From Blautia schinkii DSM 10518 (lineage in GTDB: Bacteria > Bacillota > Clostridia > Lachnospirales > Lachnospiraceae): a stretch of DNA of 64,000 nucleotides. The position numbers and the translations under genes were made by a program. The notes under the pieces were generated by a model. The model did not search any database. It was given only the letters and a program-made list of their open reading frames with translations, and was not told the DNA's origin. How positions within the stretch are numbered: position 1 is the first letter of the stretch; every line of letters starts with the position of its first letter. The stretch lies in contig JNKJ01000003.1 in assembly GCA_000702025.1 (NCBI GenBank), forward strand, positions 62,001-126,000, written 5' to 3'. This document shows positions 41,142 to 50,664 of the stretch, piece by piece.

Positions 41142-42605
41142 TTACTTATTTGCCAGATATTCGTCCAGTGCAGCCTGTGTGTCAGCCAGCACATCATAAA
41201 AACCGATAGATTCCAGTTCTGACTTAATCTGCGGCAGAACATCGTCAAGAGCGACACTTCCTGTCATAATGGCATCTTCATATTTGTCTTCAAGGTTTGC
41301 ATAAGCTGTTACAAAATCCGTTTTATCCGTAGTGTCATAGAAGAAACCAAATGTGGGAGTAACCTCTACTTCTGCATCCCATTCTTCTACCGTTGCTTTT
41401 GCATCTTCATAAAGCGCAGTTTCCTTTACAGGCAGAATCAGGAAATCCGCATAAGTGGCAGTCGCAGCAAACCCACCATATGGCTCTGTCTCCGCCGTCA
41501 TTCCTTCCGGATACTCTGCACGCCCTTTGTCATTCAGCACGTAATGCTTGCCTTCGATTCCATATGCCAGAAGAGTTGCAAATTCCGGATCTGTATACAT
41601 AGCTCCCAGAAGAGTAAAGGCTTCCTCCGGATGCGCGGAGTTTGCACTGATTCCATACTGCAGATTTCCGATATCTGTAGCAATCGCGCGGGCCGGTGCA
41701 AGAACACCGGTTTCTACCGTGTTAGGATAGAGTTCATCCAGCGGATCCACATCCCCATTGTGCAGTGTACAGAAGGCAGAGCCTGCGGTTACCATAGAGC
41801 TTCCTTCCATCGTATTGCTGAGCGCATCGGACATGATCAGGCCGTCTTTGTACCATTTGTTTGTATACTTACAAAATTCTGCAAATCCTTCTGTCTCAAA
41901 AAGGCTTTTCAGTTCTGTGGTTCCCCAGTCTGCATATGCATAATTGGTAAGGCCAATTGCCTTATCTGCGATTTGTGTCCATGACCATGTCATCTCGGAG
42001 GTACTCTGCGGTACCATGGTGTAAATATCCGGATACTTTTCATGTACCTGATACAACACTTCTTCTAACTGGTCCATGGTAGTAATGGATTTTGCGTCAA
42101 TGTTCATCTCTTCCACAATCTCTTTATTAAGGACTGCCGTAGCATGTCCGCCATACTGGTATTTACGAACCAGGCCATACATGCGGTCATTCATGCTGGA
42201 AGCAATGATTTCCTCCTCGGTAAAGGTGTTCTTCAATTCCTCCGAGGCATTTGCAAAGTAATCTGTAATGTCAAGGAGCTGTCCATTTGCCACATAGTTG
42301 GAAAGCTGTCCGTCACCGGTAAAGTAACAGGTAACATCCACCTCGTCCGTGGTCATTGCCAGGTTGATGGCCTGCTCAAAGTTTCCAATCTCCACATATT
42401 CCAGATTCACCTGCAGATTGTACTTTTCTCCAATATACTCGTTGATGGCTGTCTCCACCTCTGCAACTGCCTCGTCTGTATAGGTTGCCAGAGTTGGAAT
42501 CCACAGGGAAAGTGTTGTCATATCTGCGGCTGACACCGCTGCCGGAGAGAGTGTCCCTGCTATCATTGCTGCTGTTAATGCACCTGCTAAAAACCTTTTC
42601 TTCAT
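41142..42605 (-). CDS. Extracellular solute-binding protein of sugar ABC transporter
   Basis: 487 aa, family 1 solute-binding protein of the LplA/YtcQ type. The N-terminus MKKRFLAGALTAAMIAGTL is a signal peptide, but no lipobox cysteine follows (cleavage likely after SPAAVSA), so it would be released or held by other means rather than lipid-anchored. The rest has the expected two-lobe pattern, with TGVLAPARAIATDIGNLQYGIS and HPEEAFTLLGAMYTDPEFATLL near the hinge. Start at the ATG behind AAGGAGAAAA. Confidence 0.9.
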   Translation of the reverse strand: MKKRFLAGALTAAMIAGTLSPAAVSAADMTTLSLWIPTLATYTDEAVAEVETAINEYIGEKYNLQVNLEYVEIGNFEQAINLAMTTDEVDVTCYFTGDGQLSNYVANGQLLDITDYFANASEELKNTFTEEEIIASSMNDRMYGLVRKYQYGGHATAVLNKEIVEEMNIDAKSITTMDQLEEVLYQVHEKYPDIYTMVPQSTSEMTWSWTQIADKAIGLTNYAYADWGTTELKSLFETEGFAEFCKYTNKWYKDGLIMSDALSNTMEGSSMVTAGSAFCTLHNGDVDPLDELYPNTVETGVLAPARAIATDIGNLQYGISANSAHPEEAFTLLGAMYTDPEFATLLAYGIEGKHYVLNDKGRAEYPEGMTAETEPYGGFAATATYADFLILPVKETALYEDAKATVEEWDAEVEVTPTFGFFYDTTDKTDFVTAYANLEDKYEDAIMTGSVALDDVLPQIKSELESIGFYDVLADTQAALDEYLANK

Positions 42606-42645
42606 TTTCTTTTTTCTCCTTTCGTTCCGGTAGGTTTTGTTGTTG

Positions 42646-42674
42646 AATATAGTGTACCTTGCGGAACCATTGAA
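42646..42674 (-). promoter_or_regulatory. Possible promoter of the ABC importer operon
   Basis: Minus strand TTCAAT, 17 bp, TATATT in the 116-bp gap after the response regulator gene. The poor -35 box fits an activator-dependent promoter. Confidence 0.4.
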
Positions 42675-42721
42675 AAAAAGCCATTTTCTGACCCACATTA
42701 TCAGTTTTCCGACTTTGCCTT

Positions 42722-43831
42722 TTATGACTTATTATGTGTTTTTCGATATTCTGTGGGCGCGGCGCCCATCACCTTACGGAACATTTGAGAAAAATTCGTA
42801 AAATTTTCATAGCCAACCTTGGATGCTATCAGAGTTACCGGCATGGTCGTGTTGGCAAGGAGTTTTCCGGCGTAATCCATCTTTACCTTTAATTGATATT
42901 CCTTAAATCCCATTCCTGATTCCTTACGGAACATTCGTGAAAAATAATCCTCATTGAGGAACACATACTTCGCAGCTTCCCTTCTGGACACCATACGGTC
43001 CATATTCTCCTCCAGATAACGCATGACCTCCCGAATCCGTTCCTGAACTGTGGCAGAAGCATCCTCCCGCCCTTCCGTCCCGGCTTTTTCTTTTTTATAA
43101 GAATATAAAAGCCGGTCAATTGCACCGTTCAGCTCCTCGTCCGAATGATAACTGTGAAGCATAGTCTCATAACTGAAATTTTCCTCAAACAATTCAGAAA
43201 ACTCCAGTTTCTTTTCATAACAAGCCACGGAACAGGCTTCCAAAAAGGCATGTATCATCTGCTGCCGGTAGCTAATCGTCAGATAACCATCCTGATCTGC
43301 CAGACGAAGCAGGTTCGCAATTTGGTTCCTCACCAGAATATCGTCACCTCGAATCAGCCATTTGGCCCAGCGTGCGCTGTCCGGTTTTCTCTCTTGCGGG
43401 TACTCCACCTTTTGTGTCAGTTCGTCATAGCGGCTGCTTTTCTGCATATAATCTGTTCTTTGTTTAAGATGCTCGATGCACCGTTCCATAGCTTCCTCGA
43501 TTTCCGGTATACTGGCAGGCTGCAGAATATAGTCAAAAGCTCCTCCCCGTATTGCTTCCTTTGCATATGCAAAATCCGCATGAGAGGTAAGAAAAATACA
43601 GTATACCATGGGAAAGTTTTCGGCCTGCCACTTTTGCAGGGAAATCCCATCCTCCTCCGGCATTTCAATATCTGTAAGCATAATGTCTACGGAATAGCGG
43701 CTGAGAATCTCCTTTGCCGCAACCGCACTGGAGGCAGTATATACCACCTGAATCTGAAGACGCTCCCAGTCTACCAGCTTTTTCGTTGCCTCCAGAATTT
43801 TTTCCTGGTCATCCACAATTAATACGGTCAT
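42722..43831 (-). CDS. YesN-like AraC-type response regulator
   Basis: 369 aa. Receiver domain with DD at 7-8 and phospho-acceptor Asp54 in LTDIEMP. The otherwise conserved Lys of the YLLKP motif is Gln104 (YILQP), which may change phosphate handling. AraC helix-turn-helix domain at about 270-365, ending MFRKVMGAAPTEYRK. ATG overlaps the kinase stop (ATGA). It should activate the downstream ABC importer and enzyme genes. Confidence 0.92.
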   Translation of the reverse strand: MTVLIVDDQEKILEATKKLVDWERLQIQVVYTASSAVAAKEILSRYSVDIMLTDIEMPEEDGISLQKWQAENFPMVYCIFLTSHADFAYAKEAIRGGAFDYILQPASIPEIEEAMERCIEHLKQRTDYMQKSSRYDELTQKVEYPQERKPDSARWAKWLIRGDDILVRNQIANLLRLADQDGYLTISYRQQMIHAFLEACSVACYEKKLEFSELFEENFSYETMLHSYHSDEELNGAIDRLLYSYKKEKAGTEGREDASATVQERIREVMRYLEENMDRMVSRREAAKYVFLNEDYFSRMFRKESGMGFKEYQLKVKMDYAGKLLANTTMPVTLIASKVGYENFTNFSQMFRKVMGAAPTEYRKTHNKS

Positions 43832-45570
43832 TTCTGTTCCTCCGCTTTTTCCGGCAAAATCAGCTCACTGACTGCTCCGTTCTGATTTTCAAAATACCAG
43901 CTGGCCCTGTCCGCATAAAATACCCGGATACGCCCCTGAAGATTGATTACTCCAATACCCAATCCTTCCTTTTCCTGAGGGTAAGGTTCATTGATCAAAT
44001 CCAGCAGCTCCTGAGGGTATCCCATTCCATTATCGCGAACAGTGATATCCAGATAATTTCCTTCCTCAGTTTTTCTGTATTTGACACTGATATCCACATT
44101 AAGCTTACTTCCCTTTGCATCCCGGGCATATTTTACGGAATTCTCCACAAAGGTCTGGATAGTAAGGATAGGAATTTCCTTATCCAACGCCTCCTCGTCC
44201 GCCGCAATTTTGCAGGAGAGAGAATTTTGTGTCATCAGCTTCTGAAGATCCACGTAGTTCCTTACAAAATCCAATTCCTCCTTCACAGGCACAAAGCCCC
44301 TGTCCTGCTGCAATAGATATCGCAAATGAACAGAAAGCCGCTTAAGAAAAATCTCCGCATTGTCATATTCCTTCAAAGCCAGCATATAATAGGCATTTTT
44401 AAGACAATTCGTATAAAAATGAGGCGTAAGCTGAAGCTGAAGGTATTGCCTGTGGATTTTTGCCTTTTCCAACTCTTCTTCATAAAAGCGGATTTTATAC
44501 TGTTCAATCTCCGCCAGCAGGGTTTTCACGGACTGACGAACATCCTCAATCTCATAAATCCTGTTAGGCGCGGAAAAGCTGACCTCCCACACACCTGCAT
44601 GAATACTCTGTAATGCTCTCGTCATATCCTCCAATGGCGTTGACAGTTCCTTGTATACAAACTTCTGTAACCGGAACGCTGCCAAAATATACAGAACAAT
44701 AAGCAGCATAAGGAGTACATGAATTTTATTAATATACAGCCAGATACTTTCCGGCAAAACCTCCGCCACCGCCAAATCTGCCGAGCTTAGCTGATGAAGG
44801 TATATGACTTTACCGTCCACATGATTCTCTCCGGGCTGCAGTCTGTTGATAGTTTCACTGTTTAGAAAAGGCTCCAGAGCACTTTTATTCTGTTTGCTTT
44901 CTTCCGACCAGGTGGGATAAAACTGCCCTTCGGAGATAACTCCGTAAACTCCTGTCTCCTCTTTCACATCAGGCAGTCCCTTGCTCAGCCTAATACAACC
45001 GCCGATAGCCGCAGAAGAATTTTTCATATATACGTTATACCAAGCGTCCCCGTCTGCGGTAAAAGGAAAGGAAATATAAATCTTGTCATTGTTTATCAGA
45101 GCGGTTTTCCCTGCCTTCTTCAATTCTTCCTGCGCCCTAAAGGACATAGCTTCATTCACCGCAAATTGTCCCTGTTCAAAAGAATTGTAAAAAAGGAAAA
45201 GCCCCGCAATACCTTTATTGGATTTCACCTGAACATGAAGAGCATTCATAAGGTTATACACATGGTTCCATTTTTCCGCCGGTGACGGATAAATAGTCAG
45301 CCCATCAAAAGCACTATTTTTTGTGAAAATTTCCCCTGTCACATCCCGAAGCTCTGCGAAATCCTCTTCCAGTGTTTCCGCATAGGAAGTCATAGCCTCC
45401 GTTCGTTTTTCATTCAGCTTTCTTTGATAGGAGCCTATCATGCTTATAAGGAAAACCACAAGCAAAAGAGCCACGACCACAATAAAAAACCATACTGCTC
45501 GCACAATCTGCCTCTTCAGGCTGAACATCCTCTCTTTAGCTTTGCCGCTCTTATCCTGTTCCATCTCCAT
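43828..45570 (-). CDS. YesM-like sensor histidine kinase
   Basis: 580 aa. Membrane segments near 23-47 and 280-298 enclose a ~230-residue extracellular sensor. A HAMP region follows, then QLTPHFYTNCLKNAYYML with the phospho-acceptor His near 385 (the usual motif is NPHFLYN, here altered to TPHFYTN), and a HATPase domain with ENSVKYA and VRDNGMGYP. Cognate regulator gene overlaps by 4 bp. It lies in the middle of the glycan locus and is the likely sensor of the extracellular oligosaccharide. Confidence 0.92.
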   Translation of the reverse strand: MEMEQDKSGKAKERMFSLKRQIVRAVWFFIVVVALLLVVFLISMIGSYQRKLNEKRTEAMTSYAETLEEDFAELRDVTGEIFTKNSAFDGLTIYPSPAEKWNHVYNLMNALHVQVKSNKGIAGLFLFYNSFEQGQFAVNEAMSFRAQEELKKAGKTALINNDKIYISFPFTADGDAWYNVYMKNSSAAIGGCIRLSKGLPDVKEETGVYGVISEGQFYPTWSEESKQNKSALEPFLNSETINRLQPGENHVDGKVIYLHQLSSADLAVAEVLPESIWLYINKIHVLLMLLIVLYILAAFRLQKFVYKELSTPLEDMTRALQSIHAGVWEVSFSAPNRIYEIEDVRQSVKTLLAEIEQYKIRFYEEELEKAKIHRQYLQLQLTPHFYTNCLKNAYYMLALKEYDNAEIFLKRLSVHLRYLLQQDRGFVPVKEELDFVRNYVDLQKLMTQNSLSCKIAADEEALDKEIPILTIQTFVENSVKYARDAKGSKLNVDISVKYRKTEEGNYLDITVRDNGMGYPQELLDLINEPYPQEKEGLGIGVINLQGRIRVFYADRASWYFENQNGAVSELILPEKAEEQK

Positions 45571-45618
45571 CCCTTTCCTTTCCGCATCCAGTCACATGTG
45601 AGCCGGGCAAAGGCTGTT

Positions 45619-47154
45619 TCAGTTCTCTGCCACAGCCAACACTGCTATCCCCTCTTTTCCCGGAAGGGTAAACTCCACTTTGCCGCAGGTTCCTGTGGCA
45701 ATGGTCTTTCGGGTCATTTCCCATACGTCTATAACCTCTATACAATACGTGTGGTTCTTCGGCAGTTCCAAGTCCCCGACTGCAGTACAATGCCTTCCGT
45801 AATAGGCAAGATATGCTTTCTCTCCGCAGTGGCCGGTATAGATCCTTGTATCTCTTGTGATTCCCTCTATTATGTGCGCAGCCTCTTCTGGGGTACGCTG
45901 AAGGAGCGCCCGGGTGAAATCTGTCTGCTCTTCCTGATAAAGCCCTTTCCGCATATCCTCCAGCTTCTCCGCTGTAATAAAATCAGCAGGAACCGGCTCC
46001 AGAGCACCCGGAAGCTCCCTGATGATTTCCTTCAAGAACGCAATTCTCTCCGGTGATTCTCCTTTCAATGTTCCGCCCTTTCCCCACCAGAGAATATCCT
46101 TATCATCCATAAAGGTTTCCCCATGGGTCCCATAGCCCCCAAGGACACAGCACATCCAGAAGCGGTGTACCAGCTCAAAAGCAGACAAATGCCCCCAATG
46201 GCAGAAAATATTTCCCTCATAACCGAATTCGTCCATAAGAACCGGCTTGTGATAACGTTCCATATATTTTTCCACATTTGTCACATCCCCCTGGATGGAG
46301 CAGTGGGTAATGTCTGTTCTGGAAAAATCATAATTCTGCAACATATGGTGACAGCTCAGCATATGCCCATACGGGTCGTTTTCAGCGATAAACCCCTCGA
46401 TACACTCCCAGTCCTCTGCTTTGAACGCCTCCATACAGTCGTACTCATTCGCCAGGCTCCACCACACATTGGAATATGCGGCGAACCTTGCCAGAAGATA
46501 ATGCAGGTAGGGCAGATATTCCGCTCTGGTCATCCTTGAAAATCCCCACCAGTCATAAGGATGGAACAAGATTAAATCCACCTCAACTCCGCTGTCCCCA
46601 AGTGTCTGCAGCATTTCTTCAAAAGCGTCCCAGAAAGCAAAACATGGCCGGTGGAAATCAAATCCCCTTTCGTCCTTTTTTTCGAACGCAAACCGCTCCG
46701 GTTCGTTTTCGTTAAAAATATAGTGCTTAGGGAACATGCAGGTGCGGACTTTATCAAAGGGCGACTTCTTTATAGTCTCTATGGTTTGGGCAATGAGTTC
46801 CTTGCTCTGGTGCATCATGGCGTACACCGTTGTCCCAAAAGGCCGGCACATAGTGCCGTCCTCATATGTCAACGAAGTGCCGGAGGGTTTCACCAGCCCG
46901 TGATGGGTTCCGTCCTGACAGGATACACATTCCTCCTGTCCTCTGGCAGTAAACAGGCCGCTCACCTCCCACTGCACCAGTCCTGTGTGTTGAGGCAGAT
47001 ACCGCACTATGTAGGTGCCGTTTCCCGCATAAAATCCGAAAATCTTTTTCTCTGTTTCTTCACAGGTAAAAACCGCCTGCAGGTCAATCACAGACCAGGA
47101 GCCCTGTGGCTCCTCTCCGTGAAAAATCAATTCAAATTTCTCATACTGAAACAT
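45619..47154 (-). CDS. DUF5060/DUF5605-type glycoside hydrolase (511 aa)
   Basis: N-terminal beta-sandwich DUF5060 (KFELIFHGEEPQGSW onwards, about 1-75), then a GH-A-like TIM barrel with TTVYAMMHQSKELI, FHPYDWWGF, the acid/base candidate Glu in WWSLANEYDCME (near 240) and nucleophile candidate in PVLMDEFGYEG (near 293), and a short C-terminal sandwich (DUF5605-like). Cytoplasmic. Closely related to the gene at 50665-52314. Proteins of this layout are related to apiosidase-like enzymes; the substrate is not known to me. Confidence 0.8.
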   Translation of the reverse strand: MFQYEKFELIFHGEEPQGSWSVIDLQAVFTCEETEKKIFGFYAGNGTYIVRYLPQHTGLVQWEVSGLFTARGQEECVSCQDGTHHGLVKPSGTSLTYEDGTMCRPFGTTVYAMMHQSKELIAQTIETIKKSPFDKVRTCMFPKHYIFNENEPERFAFEKKDERGFDFHRPCFAFWDAFEEMLQTLGDSGVEVDLILFHPYDWWGFSRMTRAEYLPYLHYLLARFAAYSNVWWSLANEYDCMEAFKAEDWECIEGFIAENDPYGHMLSCHHMLQNYDFSRTDITHCSIQGDVTNVEKYMERYHKPVLMDEFGYEGNIFCHWGHLSAFELVHRFWMCCVLGGYGTHGETFMDDKDILWWGKGGTLKGESPERIAFLKEIIRELPGALEPVPADFITAEKLEDMRKGLYQEEQTDFTRALLQRTPEEAAHIIEGITRDTRIYTGHCGEKAYLAYYGRHCTAVGDLELPKNHTYCIEVIDVWEMTRKTIATGTCGKVEFTLPGKEGIAVLAVAEN

Positions 47155-47184
47155 CTGTTTTTCTCCTTTCCTTTCAGAGGCTTA

Positions 47185-49557
47185 TCATCCCTGGATTACC
47201 TCACCGTTCAGATGCACACACCAGCCCGCCAACTCAAAAGGCAGCTCTACGACAGGCCGCCAGCCTTCTGGCAGTACAAGCTCCATTTCCAGAACATGCG
47301 CCTCATGATCTGCTTTCCAGTCAAAGAAAATCATGCCATCGCTGCATTTGGCACTTGCTTCAGCCCAGTCGAGTACACCCGGATGGGGTGCAATGCGCAC
47401 TGTTTTGGTCAGCTGCATGGGTTGTCCAAGCCCAAGCACATGATTGACGATCAGCGCCCCGGCATTTGCATTAAAACCATGGCAGCCGCTGGGGTCATGA
47501 ATTCCCTCATACAGTGTACCGGGGCCCTTGAGAAGCTGGGGAAGATACACATCCTTCAACTCCCTCACCAGGGTATCTATTCTCCCGGCTTTTGCCAATA
47601 CCTCGAACCGGATCATCAGCCCGATAAAAAGATTGGAGCGTCCAATGTTCGGGTCCGGGCGCTTAACCGGCGCGGTCCCCATTGACTCTGTAAAGGTACG
47701 GATACGCTCTCTGTCATTCCGGTGGAAACCACACCATAATTCAAGCGCCAGCCCCGATTCTGTCCGGCACCCATTTGACAGGAATCTGCCATTTTCATAT
47801 CGGTATCCGTCACTGTCCGCTCCGGTTAGCATCCTCACTTCATCAATGCGCTTTCGCACCCGTGCAGCGAGTGTGCTCCACCGCTCTGTACCGTACAATT
47901 CTGCCATGCATTCATACGCACGGACAATCAGGCAGTTGACAGGTATTGATATGGGCTTCAGGCAGAAGTCCGAATTCGACAGCGACCAGTCCACAAACAG
48001 GATGTCAAAATTCTCAAATAATCCGCTCTCGCCCACGTGTGCGGCAACCGCATCCAAAAAAGCCTTAATTCTGCTATAACAGCGGTTGATAAACTCCCGG
48101 TCACCGGAACGCTGATAATAATCCCAAAACTGTGTCAGCAACCAGAATGACCAGCTCTCTATCCCCGGACTTTTGTCAACCCGGGATACGCCCGGATAAA
48201 CCTCCGGGAAAAAGGCGTCCTTATAATCATCGAAATCCGTACACATAAAATTTTCAATAAAATCCTTCTCTACGCACAAATCACCAAACATCTGCCATGC
48301 TGCAGGAGCCGTAAACTGTGCGTCACAAAGCCAGCCCCCACGCTCTCTCTGGGGACAGTCCATAAAAATATCAAGCGTATTCAAACGCAGTGTACGGCGC
48401 GCGCCTTCATAGATCAAATTCAGCTCACCGTCACTGCACTCAAAGGTACAAAGCTTTTCATCCGGGTAAGCATAATCCAAAAGCTCCGGTGTATGGAAGG
48501 TTACCCCGCCGTCTGTGCGGAATACCAGCTTGATATATTTCACAAGCATCGGTTCAAATGTAGTCAGGTCATAGCTACCGGGAGCCAATTCGTAACGTAC
48601 TGCGTAGGTATTTCCATCTACAGTACCCTCTCCACTCTTATAATCACTGTTGATAATATCAACTACCGCCGCGCGTTCTGTTTCTAATCTGATATGTACA
48701 AAACCAAGCTCAGACGCCGGGATGCAAAATACAAATGCAGCGTTTCCTTCACAATTTAATACGTTTATTTTATCATACTGCCTGTTCCATCTACCAGAGA
48801 AAGTTTCTTCCTTTTCTGCAAGGAGAAGATCCACGAAACGCTCCTCTTCATCCAATTTTTCATACCAGGAGGGATTGATCATCTTTGCCAGCTCATGCAG
48901 GCTGTCCTTCCTGTGTGCCTTATCCGGAACCAGGCGTTTTACCCGCTGCAGTGTGGAAACAGGAATTGGATGATAATCCGCATACGGTGTACCGCGTTTC
49001 TGGAATCTTACCGTCTCGTTTAATGAAACAGGACATTTCCACAACTTATAATCATCTGTACGCCATTGAGCCCACTCCGGAGTCAGACAATAATGCTCCA
49101 TGATTCCCCTGCAATGGCTCATCAGTTCTGTCATCGGACTGCGGTACAACAGCTCTGTATATCTGAAATCGTCCGTTCCTGTCGCTGCCGCTGTCTTCCA
49201 ATTCCCGCCTTCATCCGCAGTACACACCTCACAAGCCAGTAAGCCCGGCTCCATGGTATTGTCATTACAGTATTTCACGTCTTTATCATATGCAATTACT
49301 TCAATCGCAATCTTTATCACACCCGCGGCCCGAAGCATAATCTCATCCACACGGCAGTGTCCCTTTGCCGCCCGCGCCGGGCCATGTGATTTCATTTCTC
49401 CATTCACATACAGACGATAATATGACCTTGCTGCTATATGAATCCTTATATCTGTCTCTTGCGGTACAGTCACGTCTGTACGGAAACCGAGATGCTGGTT
49501 GTATTCATAAGACAGCTCCTCTCCCCAAACCGGACACGCTTTCTGAAATTCAAACAT
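47185..49557 (-). CDS. GH78-like rhamnosidase family protein with altered catalytic motif
   Basis: 790 aa, cytoplasmic. Rhamnosidase-like N-terminal sandwich (YYRLYVNGEMKSHGPARA near 46-63) and six-hairpin barrel. The family motif DCPQRDERLGWTGDAQ is here DCPQRERGGWLCDAQ (near 402-416), one residue shorter, with a single acidic residue left between Arg and Arg. It may still act, since one Glu is kept, or may have a different specificity. C-terminal sandwich ends near FELAGWCVHLNGEV. Gene lies between a DUF5060 enzyme and a GH43. Confidence 0.78.
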   Translation of the reverse strand: MFEFQKACPVWGEELSYEYNQHLGFRTDVTVPQETDIRIHIAARSYYRLYVNGEMKSHGPARAAKGHCRVDEIMLRAAGVIKIAIEVIAYDKDVKYCNDNTMEPGLLACEVCTADEGGNWKTAAATGTDDFRYTELLYRSPMTELMSHCRGIMEHYCLTPEWAQWRTDDYKLWKCPVSLNETVRFQKRGTPYADYHPIPVSTLQRVKRLVPDKAHRKDSLHELAKMINPSWYEKLDEEERFVDLLLAEKEETFSGRWNRQYDKINVLNCEGNAAFVFCIPASELGFVHIRLETERAAVVDIINSDYKSGEGTVDGNTYAVRYELAPGSYDLTTFEPMLVKYIKLVFRTDGGVTFHTPELLDYAYPDEKLCTFECSDGELNLIYEGARRTLRLNTLDIFMDCPQRERGGWLCDAQFTAPAAWQMFGDLCVEKDFIENFMCTDFDDYKDAFFPEVYPGVSRVDKSPGIESWSFWLLTQFWDYYQRSGDREFINRCYSRIKAFLDAVAAHVGESGLFENFDILFVDWSLSNSDFCLKPISIPVNCLIVRAYECMAELYGTERWSTLAARVRKRIDEVRMLTGADSDGYRYENGRFLSNGCRTESGLALELWCGFHRNDRERIRTFTESMGTAPVKRPDPNIGRSNLFIGLMIRFEVLAKAGRIDTLVRELKDVYLPQLLKGPGTLYEGIHDPSGCHGFNANAGALIVNHVLGLGQPMQLTKTVRIAPHPGVLDWAEASAKCSDGMIFFDWKADHEAHVLEMELVLPEGWRPVVELPFELAGWCVHLNGEVIQG

Positions 49558-49577
49558 TGCTTATTTCCTCTCCTATG

Positions 49578-50642
49578 TTATTCATAGTCTTCCAACCGCC
49601 ATTCATCCATCCAATCAATGTAAACCATATCATCCTCAAATTTAAGAGGCAGCCATACATAATCTGCAATGGAGGTATTTCTTCTGTAATCACGTATGAT
49701 ATCCAAATTAATCGGGAGACTTTGTGCCTTTTTACGCTGATCTTCATCGGGATGGAATGCCAGCTCATAATACTGCCGATATGCTTCATAATCTAAATCC
49801 ATATGCTGCGGCACCCATCTGTCAGCACACGCAATATACAAATCCTTTTTCCCCTCCACCTTAAATATACTGGAAATCTGCGAGTGGAATGAGGTATGTG
49901 ACATATCCTTACGATGAGGATTACCGAGCACGGTAAACGGCCCATGATAGGTATCTCCAACAGCCACTTCAGACGGATTTGGCAAATACCCTGTCGTCCC
50001 TGATGTAATCAGATAATGCCTGCCATCGCGGTGAACATATGCCGTTGCTTCCCTCACATACGGAGGCCCGCTCTTAGGAAAATGTGTACTATAATATCCC
50101 GTAACATCTGTATACTCCCTATTTAAATCAGCACAAATTGTCTCAGAATGTACACGTTCAAAATAATAATAAGCCTTTCCATCCGGAGCGACCACCAAGT
50201 CGAAATCGCCCGCGCTCATATTCAACGGACGCAGGCCCTCCTTCACCATCTCATAAGGTCCCAGTATATGATCTGCTGTCATAACCGTTGATGTCTGTGT
50301 TCCATCCGGATTCATAATTTTCATCCAGCATACATACTTTTTTGTCTCTTTATTATAAATAATGTGGGGGCGGTCAAGCATTGCAGTCGGATGCAATGAC
50401 GACTGCGGATTGTTAAGCTCCGGCTGAATAATGAGTCCCTTGTCTTCCCAGTTATACAAATCTCTGGATGTATAACAGCGCACACCCCATGTCCATGTAT
50501 CATCAATGCCTGTGGTTTTTTCTTTATTTTCTCCATACCAATAGTAGATACCGTCAACATACATGACAGACCCACCATGTGCCTGGATACGTTCCCCTTT
50601 TGTATCCAGCCAAACCTGGCCCGGATGAAACGAATCGTACAT
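49578..50642 (-). CDS. GH43 glycosidase (GH43_24/34-like, galactan type)
   Basis: About 354 aa, a five-bladed propeller. GERIQAHGGSVMYVDGIYYWYGENKE (about 11-36) is the start seen in GH43 subfamilies that include exo-beta-1,3-galactanases; DRPHIIYNKETKKYVCWMKI and EATAYVHRDGRHYLITSGTTG carry the likely acidic residues. No signal peptide. The start at 50642 has a 9-bp spacing from AGAGGAG; an ATG two codons earlier is possible. It follows the DUF5060 gene almost directly. Subfamily is a judgement by eye. Confidence 0.78.
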   Translation of the reverse strand: MYDSFHPGQVWLDTKGERIQAHGGSVMYVDGIYYWYGENKEKTTGIDDTWTWGVRCYTSRDLYNWEDKGLIIQPELNNPQSSLHPTAMLDRPHIIYNKETKKYVCWMKIMNPDGTQTSTVMTADHILGPYEMVKEGLRPLNMSAGDFDLVVAPDGKAYYYFERVHSETICADLNREYTDVTGYYSTHFPKSGPPYVREATAYVHRDGRHYLITSGTTGYLPNPSEVAVGDTYHGPFTVLGNPHRKDMSHTSFHSQISSIFKVEGKKDLYIACADRWVPQHMDLDYEAYRQYYELAFHPDEDQRKKAQSLPINLDIIRDYRRNTSIADYVWLPLKFEDDMVYIDWMDEWRLEDYE

Positions 50643-50664
50643 AATCATTCTCTCCTCTTTCACT

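Noticed and set aside
41142-42605. Calling the sugar-binding protein a lipoprotein
   Set aside because: The signal peptide is clear but no cysteine lies at the expected lipobox position.
46651-47685. A 344-codon plus-strand open frame
   Set aside because: It lies antisense to two convincing hydrolase genes, has no ribosome site and reads like a shadow frame.
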